Shown: positions 50,926 to 60,256, numbered from the stretch's first letter. The stretch: DNA of 64,000 bases from Planctomycetota bacterium (GCA_028823345.1 JAPKBR010000008.1:29199-93198); one strand, 5' to 3'. The notes: generated by a model not told the origin, from the sequence alone. Numbers and translations: made by a program.

Positions 50926-51840
50926 TTAGAAGCGGAGACCCACGGCCAAAAAGGAGCGCAGGTCGAGTCCGAGTTGTTGCCCATCGAGGTCTTGGTGCAA
51001 AGGCACATCGATGGAAAAGGTAATGTCGATTTGCGGGACCGGGTGCCAGCCAAAGCCAAGTCGACCCAGCAACTCTTCGCCGCCGGAGTTTGCGATGCTG
51101 GTTCCTCCCTGGTTGTCGGAACCCACGTGATTCCATTGCAGGCCAAGCTTGGCGGAGGCGGATGGGCCGGGGTATTTTTCGTGGATGAAGCGATAGGCGG
51201 CGCTGACCCCTAGGGCCAGGAATTCGCCAGGGTCATAGTCTTGGGCCCCCTTGAGGTTGACCTTGTAAAAAGTCCGCGCGTCATAGCGCGCTCGGCCCAC
51301 GCTGTAGGTCCCGCCTAGGGATAGGAACGGGTTGACTGCACCCGCGCCGGGCTGCAGAGAGGGCGCGAGTCGCATCCCCCCGTCCTGTTCGTTGGTGGAA
51401 CCCGTGGGCAATTCCATGCCCCCCGCGAGGGCGACGTTGAAGGCGCCCTGGGGGAACTCATCCCGGTGGACCCGGTACTTGGCCAAGAGCGCAATGTCGC
51501 CCAGTCCCGTGCTGCCCAGGTGAGTTCCAGAATTTCTAAGGTTGCGATCGACCACTGGGATCAGGGCGGAGAGGGTCAGGTCCCGGTCGATTCCGTAGTC
51601 GAGGCCCATCACCAGTCGCTCTTCAGTCCAGCGTTGGTTGGCCGGGTCGCTGATTTTGCTGGACCCTTCGCGCAGGGTGCCCTTGCGCTTGTGGATGTGG
51701 CTGAGGGAAATGCGCGTGCCCTGTTCGAAGAGGGTTTCTCCGGCGAAGACCTCGATGCCTCCCTGTTGAGCGAGAGACGGGGCGCTGAGGGGGAGAGCTA
51801 GGAGCAAAGTCCCGAAGGCGGAGCGGATTGGAGTCGGCAT
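50926..51840 (-). CDS. Outer membrane beta-barrel protein (transporter-like)
   Basis: The 304-residue protein has a signal peptide (APSLAQ, residue 25) and then alternating amphipathic strands with aromatic girdles and a C-terminal RF, as in outer-membrane barrels. Segments such as RLVMGLDYGIDRDLTLSALIPVV and GDIALLAKYRVHR resemble the group annotated as transporter/MetA-pathway outer-membrane proteins, often found near metal-handling genes. It starts 10 bp upstream of the candidate selenoprotein and probably shares its message. Role could be passage of metal ions or hydrophobic compounds; this is inference. Confidence 0.78.
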   Translation of the reverse strand: MPTPIRSAFGTLLLALPLSAPSLAQQGGIEVFAGETLFEQGTRISLSHIHKRKGTLREGSSKISDPANQRWTEERLVMGLDYGIDRDLTLSALIPVVDRNLRNSGTHLGSTGLGDIALLAKYRVHRDEFPQGAFNVALAGGMELPTGSTNEQDGGMRLAPSLQPGAGAVNPFLSLGGTYSVGRARYDARTFYKVNLKGAQDYDPGEFLALGVSAAYRFIHEKYPGPSASAKLGLQWNHVGSDNQGGTSIANSGGEELLGRLGFGWHPVPQIDITFSIDVPLHQDLDGQQLGLDLRSFLAVGLRF

Positions 51841-52140
51841 GGGGGGGGAGTGGACCTGCCGATTCTACCCTCCTGGTTCTGGTGAAGGACTCCATTTCCA
51901 TACGCGGGGCTGCGCTTTGGGTAAGAACTTGTGGGCTGGTGGGGTTTCTCTTCGGCAGCTCGGGGTCCTTGGCCATTGTGGTTGGGCTCCCTTGCTTGGC
52001 CGAGTACCCAACCCTGGATCCGGGCTACTCGGGGACGATCGCTGGCTGGGGCACGCTGCCCACGGCCTGCAACAGGAGGCATTGGGTGGGGTTGAGCCTG
52101 CCTAGGGCCTCACTCAGAGCCTGCTCGGCCAGGGCTTTGC
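51841..52140. other. 300-bp interval without a gene between polA and the barrel protein gene
   Basis: No supported coding frame or RNA gene. It holds the polA 3' end and the promoter region of the outer-membrane protein operon. No clear terminator hairpin was found. Confidence 0.5.
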
Positions 52141-54855
52141 CTAGTGCGCTTCCAGCCAGTTCTTGCCGTGGCCGAACTCCACCGCCAAGGGCACGCTCAG
52201 ATCGGCGGCTTCTTCCATAGCCTTTTTGACTATGGCAGTTGTGGCCTCGAGTTCCTTTTCCGGCAGTTCAAGCACCAGTTCATCGTGTACCTGGAGCAGC
52301 ACTTGGGCGTGCAAATCCGAGGCTGCTAAGGCGTCTTCGAGGTCGAGCATGGCGCGCTTGATGATGTCCGCTGCGGAGCCTTGGACTGGGGTATTGACCG
52401 CTGCGTTTTGAGCGTTGACCTGGGCCATGCGGTTCTTGGAGGCCAGGTCCGGTAGGGGACGGCGGCGGCCGGAGATCGTGCTGACATAGCCCGCTTCCTG
52501 GGCATCGGCGAGGGTCTTGTCGAGCCACACGCGGACCTTGGGGAAGGCATCGAAGTAGCGCTGAATGAATTCCCTGGCTTCATTGAGGGTTAGGCCGGTT
52601 TCCCGGGCGAGGCGCTGGGGTCCCATGCCATAAAGCAGGCCGAAGTTGATCGCCTTTGCTTGGGAGCGCATGGCTCGATCCACTTCGCTGGCCTCGACCC
52701 CAAAGATGTGACTGGCGGTGGCCGCGTGGATGTCATCTCCGCGCTCGAAGGCTGCGATCATCTCTGGATCCTGGGCCAGGTGCGCCATGACGCGCAGCTC
52801 CACCTGGGAGTAATCTGCTGCCAGCAGAATCCAGGTGCCGTGCTCGTCAGGCTCGCGCGGGATAAAGCACTCGCGCAGTTTGCGCCCGCGCTCCGTGCGT
52901 ACGGGAATGTTCTGGAGGTTGGGATTGGACGAGGCCAAGCGCCCCGTGGCCGCAGCGATCTGGCTGAAAGAACAATGGATGCGACCGGTCTTGGGGTTGA
53001 CGGTCTTGGGCAGGGCATTGACGTAGGTGTTCGTGAGCTTGGAGAGTTCGCGCCAGCTCAAAAGGCGCTGGACGATTTCCACATCCCCATAGGACTGGGT
53101 CAAGGTGTCGTGGTCCGTTGCGTACCCGGTTTTTGTTTTGCGCACGCGCTTGACCCCGGCGGCTTCTTGAATGCACATGTCTTCAAAGAGCAGCTTGCCC
53201 AGGGCTTTTGTGCTGCCGGGATTAAAATCGGGCACCCCGGCTAACTCGCGGATTTGGCCCAGTAGGACTTCAATTTCCTCTTCAAGTCCTTTGGACATGG
53301 CCTGGACCTTGGGCACGTCGAGGCGGATGCCCCGGCGCTCCATGGCCACCAGGGCGCCGACCAGGGGCATCTCCAAATCGTAGAAGAGTTTCGAGTTACC
53401 GCTCTCTTGGATTTCGCCCACAAGCTCTTCATACAGGCGGAACGTCACGTCCGCATCTTCGCAGGCGTACTCTGCCACCTGCTCGACCATGACCTCGGCC
53501 ATGGTGACTTGGTTTTTTCCCTTGCCGATGATTGCGCTTGTGGGGATTTTTTGCAGGCCAAAATACGAGAGCGCCAAGCTGTCTAGACCGTGCCGTCGGG
53601 TGGACCCCGCCACGGTGAAGCTGGCCACCATGGTGTCGAAGTAGGGCGGGGCCAGATCAATCCCATGGGCGCCCAGCACCAGAGCGTCGTACTTCCAATT
53701 TTGGGCGATGTGCTTGAGGGAGGAATCCTCAAGCAACGGGCGCAGGGCTTCGAGCAGGGCCTTAGGCCCCCCTGGTAGTACCTCAGGGCTGGCGTTGAAG
53801 GGCACATAGAAAGCGCGCCCCGCCTTGGCGCTGAATGAGGCGCCTACCAGGGAGACTTCTAGAGCCTTGAGCCCGGTGGTTTCCGTATCAAAGGAAAACG
53901 TCCCAGCGGCACGCAATTCTTTGGTCATGGCGGCCAGGTCCTCGGCGTTGCGCACGGTGACATAGTCCAGATCGATCTCTTCGCGCTCGACGGTTTCGCT
54001 CAGGTCTTGAACCATGTTGCGGAAGTCCAGGGCCTGGAAGACTCCGAGTAGTTCTGCGTTGTTGGGGTCCGGAGATTGGATGGATTCGAAACCTGGATCC
54101 AGGGGGACTTGCACGTCGATGGTGACAAGCTCAAGGGACAGCTCAAGCATTTCGCGCTGGTCCCTGATGCGCTCCTGATTCTTGCCCTTGATCTTGTCTA
54201 AGTTTTCTAGCACCCCAGCCACCGTGCCGAATTCAGCGATCAGTTTTTTTGCGCCGACTGCACCGATCCCCTTTACCCCGGGAATGTTGTCCGAGGAGTC
54301 GCCCATGATTGCGAGCACGTCGATCACATGGTCGGGAGTCGTGCCGAATTTTTCCTGGACGGCATCCATGTCTTCGATGATCAGGTCTACCCCGGTTTTG
54401 AAGATGTTGTAGAGCTGGACCTTGGGCCCAACCAATTGCATCAGGTCCTTGTCCCCGGTGACGATGATCACCTCGTGGCCGGCTGCTTCTGCTTGGCGGG
54501 TGAGGGTGCCGATCACATCGTCCGCTTCGAAGCCGGGTACCTCGAAGATAGGAATCCCGTGGGCGCGTACCACTTCGCGGATGTCATCGAGCTGGTCGAT
54601 CATCTCTTCAGGGGCTTTTTGGCGAGTGGCCTTGTACTCCTTGAATTGCTTGTGCCGGAAGGTCGGGCCCTTAGGGTCCAGGGCCACCGCCACCAAGTCG
54701 GGCTTTTCTTCCCGCAGGATGCGCCTCAGGCTGGCGGTAAAGCCGTAGACGGCCCCGGTGGGGCGGCCGTCACTTGTGGTCAGCCCTGAGCGGGCCATGG
54801 CGAAATGGGCCCGATAGGCCATTGCGGTACCGTCAAACAGAAACACTCTTCCCAT
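52141..54855 (-). CDS. polA: DNA polymerase I
   Basis: From ATG 54855 the enzyme is 904 residues and has all three domains. Residues 1-about 290 are the 5'-3' exonuclease (MGRVFLFDGTAMAYRAHFA, GDKDLMQLV, DVLAIMGDSSDNIPGV). Residues about 310-490 are a 3'-5' exonuclease with an intact DTETTG site, suggesting active proofreading. The remainder is the polymerase: LAADYSQVELR (motif A), the O-helix SQAKAINFGLLYG (motif B) and VHDELVLE (motif C). It fills gaps and removes RNA primers. An ATG at 54873 is also in frame and would add six residues. No unusual neighbours; it ends just before a 300-bp gap. Confidence 0.97.
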   Translation of the reverse strand: MGRVFLFDGTAMAYRAHFAMARSGLTTSDGRPTGAVYGFTASLRRILREEKPDLVAVALDPKGPTFRHKQFKEYKATRQKAPEEMIDQLDDIREVVRAHGIPIFEVPGFEADDVIGTLTRQAEAAGHEVIIVTGDKDLMQLVGPKVQLYNIFKTGVDLIIEDMDAVQEKFGTTPDHVIDVLAIMGDSSDNIPGVKGIGAVGAKKLIAEFGTVAGVLENLDKIKGKNQERIRDQREMLELSLELVTIDVQVPLDPGFESIQSPDPNNAELLGVFQALDFRNMVQDLSETVEREEIDLDYVTVRNAEDLAAMTKELRAAGTFSFDTETTGLKALEVSLVGASFSAKAGRAFYVPFNASPEVLPGGPKALLEALRPLLEDSSLKHIAQNWKYDALVLGAHGIDLAPPYFDTMVASFTVAGSTRRHGLDSLALSYFGLQKIPTSAIIGKGKNQVTMAEVMVEQVAEYACEDADVTFRLYEELVGEIQESGNSKLFYDLEMPLVGALVAMERRGIRLDVPKVQAMSKGLEEEIEVLLGQIRELAGVPDFNPGSTKALGKLLFEDMCIQEAAGVKRVRKTKTGYATDHDTLTQSYGDVEIVQRLLSWRELSKLTNTYVNALPKTVNPKTGRIHCSFSQIAAATGRLASSNPNLQNIPVRTERGRKLRECFIPREPDEHGTWILLAADYSQVELRVMAHLAQDPEMIAAFERGDDIHAATASHIFGVEASEVDRAMRSQAKAINFGLLYGMGPQRLARETGLTLNEAREFIQRYFDAFPKVRVWLDKTLADAQEAGYVSTISGRRRPLPDLASKNRMAQVNAQNAAVNTPVQGSAADIIKRAMLDLEDALAASDLHAQVLLQVHDELVLELPEKELEATTAIVKKAMEEAADLSVPLAVEFGHGKNWLEAH

Positions 54856-54911
54856 AAGGAGGAGTGTACGCATCCAGCGGGCGTTTGCACCCCTGGCGAC
54901 GGATTAGCTCG

Positions 54912-56219
54912 TTACTCGAAGGTTACCGCAATCGCGTGGGTGAAGTTCGAGGTGGGCACCGGGTTCAGATCCCGGAACCAAGTCTGAAAATTCCAGGTCT
55001 CACCGGGGAGCACCGACACTGCGGGGTTGAGGGGCAGGGAGTTGATGTCTACTTGGATTTGAAAAGTGCCCAGGAGCCCAGAGTTCTGCACCTGGTTGTT
55101 GAAGCGCCCGAGGGAGCCTCCCAGGCAAAGCACGCCCTGGGATCCGCCGGGTCCGGGGACCGCAGCTTGGTTTGCGCTGACCAGGAAATAGCCAAACTGA
55201 TTGCTCGGCATTTGCCCAGCGATCAGGGAGAAATTCTGATCTGCAACCGCGAAGCTGCCCGCGGGAAGGATGATCCCGGATTGGCCTGTGGAGTTTGGGA
55301 CCCCAGGGACGCAGTAATCGACAGACCCGCCAGTGCCCCCGGTCCCTCCGCAGTTGGCAGAGAACAAGCAGTCGATCCATTCGGGGTGATCGACGAAGGG
55401 GTTTCGGTTGCCCTGCAGTTGATGCACAACGTTGTTGCGGTTCACTTCAAATGTGTCCACCGGATCTGCGAGGTGCCATTGGAGCAAGACCGAAAGCATG
55501 CCCATGTAGGCGGTGTCCTCGTTGCTGCCCGTGTTCGACTGACCGATCAAGCTGGTAGAGTTGGTCAGAATCAAATCCGGCTCATTCACCCCGGTGAAAG
55601 TGTGGTTGTCTCCGTTGTAGCGCACATCCGCGTAGAACAAGCCCCTGGCCACGTCCCCTTGGCGACCAGTCCAAACTTCCCATGTGCCGTTGGTGAAGGA
55701 GCCGCTGCCCCAGTTGGAGTTGCCCGGATAGGATCCCGACCCACCGCCAGAAGTGGTGTACTCGCTGCAGGAAGAGGAGCATTGGCGGAACGGTCGGTTG
55801 CTGCGGGCGGAGTTGTAGCCTCCGTCGCACAGGCGCAGGAGGTGACAGTCGGTGTAGGGGTAGTTGTCCGAGCCATCATCGGGGAAGCCATAGGACTTGG
55901 GCCAAGTGTGCTCGCGGTTGTAGCTACTATCGCCCTTGTTGAAGGATTGGTTCCCATACACATCGATAATGCGGTTCGAGTTGCTGGGGTCCTCTTGGGC
56001 CAAGTTCAATATGTCCCAGGTGTCCAGGGCGCTACTTGTATAAGGCCTGCGGGTGTGATCATCGATCACGTCGTGGAGGGTCGCCCGCAGGTTCATTGCG
56101 TTGCTGTCGTCCACCGTGGCGTAGTAACCGGGGGGAGCTTGGGTAGGCGCCGGTACGGTGAGGCAAAGGGCAAGGAAGCTGGTGATCATCATGGTGGTCG
56201 CGGGTGCAGGGAGACCCAT
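54912..56219 (-). CDS. Secreted endonuclease I family nuclease with a C-terminal shared module
   Basis: The 435-residue protein has a signal peptide and an EndA/NucM-like nuclease domain with the motif SYNREHTWPKSYG, in which the His is the expected catalytic base, then DCHLLRLCDGGYNSARSN. Residues about 295-435 are a separate beta-rich module beginning YCVPGVPNSTG and containing GPGGSQGVLCLGG, GRFNNQVQNSG and GETWNFQTWFRDLNP. The same module ends the adjacent lamin-tail protein, so it is a mobile C-terminal domain, probably for surface or matrix attachment. The nuclease likely degrades extracellular DNA/RNA for phosphate or nucleosides. Exact start among ATG 56252, 56219 and later ones is uncertain. 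Confidence 0.87.
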   Translation of the reverse strand: MGLPAPATTMMITSFLALCLTVPAPTQAPPGYYATVDDSNAMNLRATLHDVIDDHTRRPYTSSALDTWDILNLAQEDPSNSNRIIDVYGNQSFNKGDSSYNREHTWPKSYGFPDDGSDNYPYTDCHLLRLCDGGYNSARSNRPFRQCSSSCSEYTTSGGGSGSYPGNSNWGSGSFTNGTWEVWTGRQGDVARGLFYADVRYNGDNHTFTGVNEPDLILTNSTSLIGQSNTGSNEDTAYMGMLSVLLQWHLADPVDTFEVNRNNVVHQLQGNRNPFVDHPEWIDCLFSANCGGTGGTGGSVDYCVPGVPNSTGQSGIILPAGSFAVADQNFSLIAGQMPSNQFGYFLVSANQAAVPGPGGSQGVLCLGGSLGRFNNQVQNSGLLGTFQIQVDINSLPLNPAVSVLPGETWNFQTWFRDLNPVPTSNFTHAIAVTFE

Positions 56220-56440
56220 TCTAAGGGCGAATCCAAGTCGGAGGTCTGGCAATCTCTGATCTTGACGGTTGTGGCCTCATTGTGGTTCCCAATGGACTCT
56301 TGAAGTGTCCTTAGGCGGCTTTATCGGTAGCTGGAGGCGCGTGGTACTGTTGCGAACAGGAGCAGGCGGCAGATCCAATGGATGCTGCCGCCCGCTGTGT
56401 ATGAATCACTGGCCCCATCGAGTGGGGCCGGTGAGGGGGA

Positions 56441-57628
56441 TCACTGGAAGGTGATCGAGATGCCGTCGGTGAAGTTCGACGTGGTGGCGGGGTTCAAGTC
56501 GCGGAACCAAGCCTGGAAGTTCCAGGTCTCGCCGGGAGCAACGCCCACGGGGCCCGAACCAAGGGGGATTGCATTGATGTCGATGACAGCGCTGATTGCG
56601 CCCGCCGAGCCACTGTTGGCAATTTGGCTGTTGAAACGCGCCATGTTACCGAGGATGCACAGGTTGCCCTGGGAACCGCCGGGGTTGGGCACGAAGCCTT
56701 GGGTGAGGCTGGCGATGAAGTAGCCCCACTGAGCGTTCGGCATGCCGCTGCTAGTTAGTTCTACGTCGTTGGCGGAGACCAAGACCGATCCGAAGGCGGA
56801 CATGGTCGCCGGGGATCCCGTCGAGTTCGCCGCTGCTGCGCAGTAGTTGGAGCCAATTGCGGTTCCACCGCCGCCGCTACCGCAAGCACCCGAGGAGCCC
56901 GGGGCCGTGGTGCAGGACGAGGGGCCGTTGGGAGCACCCGGGGTGTTGATCACGCCGGGGGGGTTGCTGAAGTCCAGCCAGGTGTCGGAACACCAGTCGT
57001 TGGGGTAATCACCCCCGCGGAAGACTCCGGCGGGCAACCAAGGACCACTGGGGTCGGGGCCAATCGCCGCGGCGCAATCCAGAGCCGTGTCGATGTTGCC
57101 CGTGTTGTAGTTGCCTTCCCAAACCGTAAGGGTTTCGTGGATGGTCATGCGCGGGTCGGTGCCGATGGCGGTAGTGCCGTCGTAGTCCGCGTCCGTGTTC
57201 GTATTCCAGTAGCTGATCAGATCCGACACTGCAGAGGGATCGGTGATGTTCAGCAAGTAGTAGGTGTTGGACCCGTTCTCGATGTGGTTGGCATCGCCGA
57301 AGGGAGCGTGGGGGCCCTGGTCCAGGTCATAGTCCATGCCCGGCACGTTGACCGAGCTGAGCAGGAAGTAGCCGTCGCCGGGGACCGTGTGGCCGGCCAA
57401 GTCCCAAACACGGTCGACCGTGCCTGAGGCCAAACCATCGGAGTCGAGGATGACCACGAACCAGTTGTCGAGGGCGGCGCCCGGGGTGCCGATCAGCTCG
57501 ATGTACTCGTAGGTGTCGGTGCCCGCCATGGAGCCGTAGATCTCGTTGAACTGGGGGCTCTGGGCGAGTGCAGGGGTCGCGACGAGTAGGCCAGTCACGC
57601 TGGCGCTGAGAAGAATCCTTTGAATCAT
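56441..57628 (-). CDS. Secreted lamin-tail-domain protein with the same C-terminal module
   Basis: The 395-residue protein has a signal peptide (ATPALAQ) and a lamin-tail-like beta domain (FNEIYGSMAGTDTYEYIELIGTPGAALDNWFVVILD, residues about 22-130). A Cys-containing region with acidic residues follows, and the C-terminal 130 residues (YCAAAANSTG, NPGGSQGNLCILG, GETWNFQAWFRDLNP, TSNFTDGISITF) match the end of the neighbouring nuclease. Lamin-tail domains often occur in extracellular nucleases and surface proteins, but no catalytic site is visible here. The start chosen is ATG 57628; a longer frame to 57718 lacks a leader. Probably secreted and surface-attached. Confidence 0.82.
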   Translation of the reverse strand: MIQRILLSASVTGLLVATPALAQSPQFNEIYGSMAGTDTYEYIELIGTPGAALDNWFVVILDSDGLASGTVDRVWDLAGHTVPGDGYFLLSSVNVPGMDYDLDQGPHAPFGDANHIENGSNTYYLLNITDPSAVSDLISYWNTNTDADYDGTTAIGTDPRMTIHETLTVWEGNYNTGNIDTALDCAAAIGPDPSGPWLPAGVFRGGDYPNDWCSDTWLDFSNPPGVINTPGAPNGPSSCTTAPGSSGACGSGGGGTAIGSNYCAAAANSTGSPATMSAFGSVLVSANDVELTSSGMPNAQWGYFIASLTQGFVPNPGGSQGNLCILGNMARFNSQIANSGSAGAISAVIDINAIPLGSGPVGVAPGETWNFQAWFRDLNPATTSNFTDGISITFQ

Positions 57629-57817
57629 TACTGAGGGAGGGTTTGAAGAAGTTGGGGCCCAGGTACAAAGTCGGTGGGTACAGCCACCGATCCCCGGAGA
57701 GCCGAGCGGGGGCCTCAAATCCTATACAGGAGTGGGGATTCTCGCTAGGTGCTCAAGGGCAAAATCCGTAGTTTGGGGCATGATCCAGTAAATTAAGGAG
57801 GGTGTGAAAGGGTTAGG

Positions 57818-58918
57818 GTGGTTTGGCATGCTGCAACCCATGCAAGAGCCCGCCCCCCCCCTCAGTTACCTGGAAGACCGATTGACGAGGATTCCAGCCC
57901 GCGCACCTTGCTGGGGGGCTTTCTGATGGGCTTTGCAAACCTCGTCCCCGGGATTAGCGGGGGCACCATGATTTTAGCCGTGGGGCTCTACGACCGCTTT
58001 GTGGGTGTCATCGCGAATCTCTCCCGCCTGCGGATTGTGCGGGCGGATTTGCGCTTCCTGCTGGTGTTTGGGGCGGGAGCGGCGCTGGCCCTAGCGAGCC
58101 TTTCCGGGCTCCTAGTGGGCCTGGTGTCCAGCCATCGTTGGCTGATGTACAGCCTATTTGTGGGCATGACGCTTGGGGGCGTGCCTCAGATTCTGTCCAA
58201 GGTGCGGCCCCTCCGTGGAGCGGGCCTGGGCTTTCCCCTGCTAGGTCTTGGGCTGATGGCTTGGTTGGTGTTTGGCTTGACCGGAGTCTCCGTGCCCGAA
58301 ACCGTTTTTGCCCTGGTCCTCGTGGGGGCCATCGCCGCGTCGAGCATGATCTTGCCGGGAATCAGCGGTTCGTACTTGTTGTTGTTGTTCGGCCTGTACG
58401 AGACCGTGATCGGCAGCCTCTCCCGTCAAGAACTGATGGGGAACACCGGGGAGGCCCTGGGCATCTTGATCCCCGTGGCGCTTGGAGCAGCACTCGGGAT
58501 TGCTTTGCTATCGAATGTTCTTAAGGCCCTCTTGGAGCGGGCACCCCGTCCCATGCATGGACTCCTGTTGGGTTTGATGTTGGGTTCGGTCTTGGGGCTT
58601 TATCCCTTTCAGCAGCCAGTGCATCCGTGGCTGTCCCAAAAGCCTGTGCGCAAGGCGGTCGCTGAATGCCTCGCAGATCCGGCCTTGGATCAGGCAGAGG
58701 TGCGCGAGCAGTGGGGGCTTGCGCCCGAAGTTCCCTTGCAGGATTTGTTGGCGGACTGCGAAGGGCTTGGTGCGGGCGAGTTAAAGACCAAAGCCGAAAC
58801 CCTCGAGCGCTTTTCGCCCACCGTTAGCCAGGTCTTGCTGGCGCTCTTGGTGTTGGCGTCCGGTTTAGGGATTACGCGTTTTGTGAGTCGCGCTCCCAGC
58901 GTGCCGTCAAGAGACTGA
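57818..58918 (+). CDS. DUF368 (PopT-type) polyprenyl-phosphate transporter, frame conflict at 5' end
   Basis: The body of this protein is a DUF368 membrane protein: FLMGFANLVPGISGGTMILAVGLYD, a second inverted repeat with SSMILPGISGSYLLLLFGLYE, and about eight hydrophobic segments. The family is now linked to return of undecaprenyl phosphate across the membrane. The 5' end is odd. AAGGAGG at about 57795 precedes GTG/ATG codons (57804, 57828) in a frame one base off from the body; the two would join if the 9-C run at 57853-57861 had ten C. As given, the body frame opens only from GTG 57818 or ATG 57926. So this may be a phase-variable gene, or a sequencing error. It overlaps the convergent gene by 47 bp. 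Confidence 0.82.
   Translation: MVWHAATHARARPPPQLPGRPIDEDSSPRTLLGGFLMGFANLVPGISGGTMILAVGLYDRFVGVIANLSRLRIVRADLRFLLVFGAGAALALASLSGLLVGLVSSHRWLMYSLFVGMTLGGVPQILSKVRPLRGAGLGFPLLGLGLMAWLVFGLTGVSVPETVFALVLVGAIAASSMILPGISGSYLLLLFGLYETVIGSLSRQELMGNTGEALGILIPVALGAALGIALLSNVLKALLERAPRPMHGLLLGLMLGSVLGLYPFQQPVHPWLSQKPVRKAVAECLADPALDQAEVREQWGLAPEVPLQDLLADCEGLGAGELKTKAETLERFSPTVSQVLLALLVLASGLGITRFVSRAPSVPSRD
57853..57861. repeat. Nine-C homopolymer in the 5' coding region of the DUF368 gene
   Basis: The run lies between the ribosome-site-supported start frame and the conserved body frame. One added C would fuse them into a frame starting MLQPMQEP and continuing into the DUF368 protein. This is the classic position of slipped-strand phase variation. 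Confidence 0.7.
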
Positions 58919-59630
58919 TGGCGACCCCAAGACCGATGATGATCCCGGGCTGCGCTTGAAGCGCGCTTCCCAAGAGGGCGCAGGCTGCGCCGGCGCAGGC
59001 GATGATCCAGGCCGGGCCCGGGTGTAGGCGAGGGACCCGAGCGGCCACCACGAGGGCGGTTAGATTGGCGGCGAGGGCTCCCAGGAGCAGGTTTTGGCCT
59101 AAACCTGCCTGGTCGGCAGCGCTGAAAAAAGCCGTCAGCAGCAATCCACCTGCGCAAATGGCTTGGGCGTTTGGTTTGGAGCTATCCCTCAGTCGGCGAT
59201 TCTTGCGTACTTCGTTCGGGGCGCTCGCGGCGCTCAAGATGTCCGCTTCCTTCGGATCGTTCAGGCGGGCGACAGCGTCCTTTGGCGCAATCCAACGCAG
59301 CCAAGCCTGCTGTTTTGCAACGCCCAGACTATCCACCACAAAAGAGAAGTACCATGTGGAAAGATCGTGGTCGTCCAGGGCTGCTTGGGTCTGGCCCACA
59401 AAGCCCATGGGAGTCGCCGGACGACCGGTCCATTGGGTCACCAAGCGTGCGGCGATGACGGATCGGTCTTCTCCTTGCTGAACCGCGACTCGGGGCAGGG
59501 TCCAGCGCCCGTTTTGATCCACGAGGGCGATCTCTGGTCCTTGCGATCCCTGGCGCCAAATGAGGGCTCCCGCCAACATGTGCTGGCTCGTGCTGGGGCC
59601 GCTGCCCGGGACTCGGCTGGAGTCGTCCAT
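58872..59630 (-). CDS. Degenerate Nudix-like domain fused to a membrane domain
   Basis: The 252-residue protein has an N-terminal Nudix-like fold (LAGALIWRQGSQGPEIALVDQNGRWTLPR followed by a G..E...A helix) in which the catalytic REUxEE residues are not evident; the segment reads GEDRSVIAARLVTQWTG. It is thus probably non-hydrolytic. Residues about 155-245 hold three or four hydrophobic segments. The start overlaps the sigma-factor stop (TAATG), so it is co-expressed with that regulator. It could be a membrane-bound ligand sensor or anti-sigma partner, which is speculation. Its 3' end overlaps the DUF368 gene. Confidence 0.6.
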   Translation of the reverse strand: MDDSSRVPGSGPSTSQHMLAGALIWRQGSQGPEIALVDQNGRWTLPRVAVQQGEDRSVIAARLVTQWTGRPATPMGFVGQTQAALDDHDLSTWYFSFVVDSLGVAKQQAWLRWIAPKDAVARLNDPKEADILSAASAPNEVRKNRRLRDSSKPNAQAICAGGLLLTAFFSAADQAGLGQNLLLGALAANLTALVVAARVPRLHPGPAWIIACAGAACALLGSALQAQPGIIIGLGVAISLLTARWERDSQNA

Positions 59631-60256
59631 TAGCTGGCTTCCCCCACGAGTATTTCCGGAAGTCCGCTATCGGTGAGTTTCTTGCGCAGGCGTTGCCAAC
59701 GCTTTGTGACTGTTTCGGTGTTCAGGCCCATGCGTTCCGCGACCTCTTGATGGGGCATGCCTTCGAGTCCGCAGTGCAGGACTAGGGATTGCTCTTCCTC
59801 GGGCAGGGCTTCGATTTCCTTTTGGAAGGCGGCTAGGGATTCGTCCCGGGCGAGACGTACGGACACGGCGGTGATCGAGTCCGGGACCCCGTTGAGTTGC
59901 AGGAAACGTGTGTCTGACCCAGCCCTCTGGACCCCGTGCTTTTGACCTGCGCGTCCAGCTTCGAGCAATACGTTCTTGGCGATGCGAAAGAGCCAGGCGC
60001 GGATCGAGGGACCCTCGGGGTCAAAGCTTGAGAATCCGCGGTAGGCCCGCAGAAAAACCTCTTGAACCACGTCTCCCGGATCAAGCTGTCCGCGCAGGCT
60101 AGGGCGGATGCGCATGGAGGCCCAGGTGAAGACCGTGGGCGCAAGATGGGAGTAGAGGCCCTCGAAAGCCTCTTCGTCGCCGGTCTTGGCCGCCTGCACC
60201 CACAGAAGGGTTGCGTCGAGGTTTTTCGGCGCAGGATCGATGGGAGAGGAGGCCAT
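59630..60256 (-). CDS. ECF sigma factor (sigma-70 family)
   Basis: The 208-residue protein has region 2 (DPGDVVQEVFLRAYRGFSSFD, with a DV..E-F recognition pattern) and region 4 with the helix-turn-helix GMPHQEVAERMGLNTETVTKRWQRLRKKL. Such sigma factors direct RNA polymerase to stress- or envelope-related promoters. ATG 60256 is preferred over 60295, which would overlap the divergent kinase start. It is coupled to the Nudix-like/membrane protein. The kinase gene starts only 27 bp away on the other strand; planctomycete ECF sigmas of several groups are encoded beside Ser/Thr kinases. Confidence 0.88.
   Translation of the reverse strand: MASSPIDPAPKNLDATLLWVQAAKTGDEEAFEGLYSHLAPTVFTWASMRIRPSLRGQLDPGDVVQEVFLRAYRGFSSFDPEGPSIRAWLFRIAKNVLLEAGRAGQKHGVQRAGSDTRFLQLNGVPDSITAVSVRLARDESLAAFQKEIEALPEEEQSLVLHCGLEGMPHQEVAERMGLNTETVTKRWQRLRKKLTDSGLPEILVGEAS

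Noticed and set aside
54864..56303. 479-residue plus-strand ORF opposite the endonuclease gene
   Set aside because: It mirrors the nuclease coding strand, has no domain, and the minus-strand product has clear catalytic motifs.
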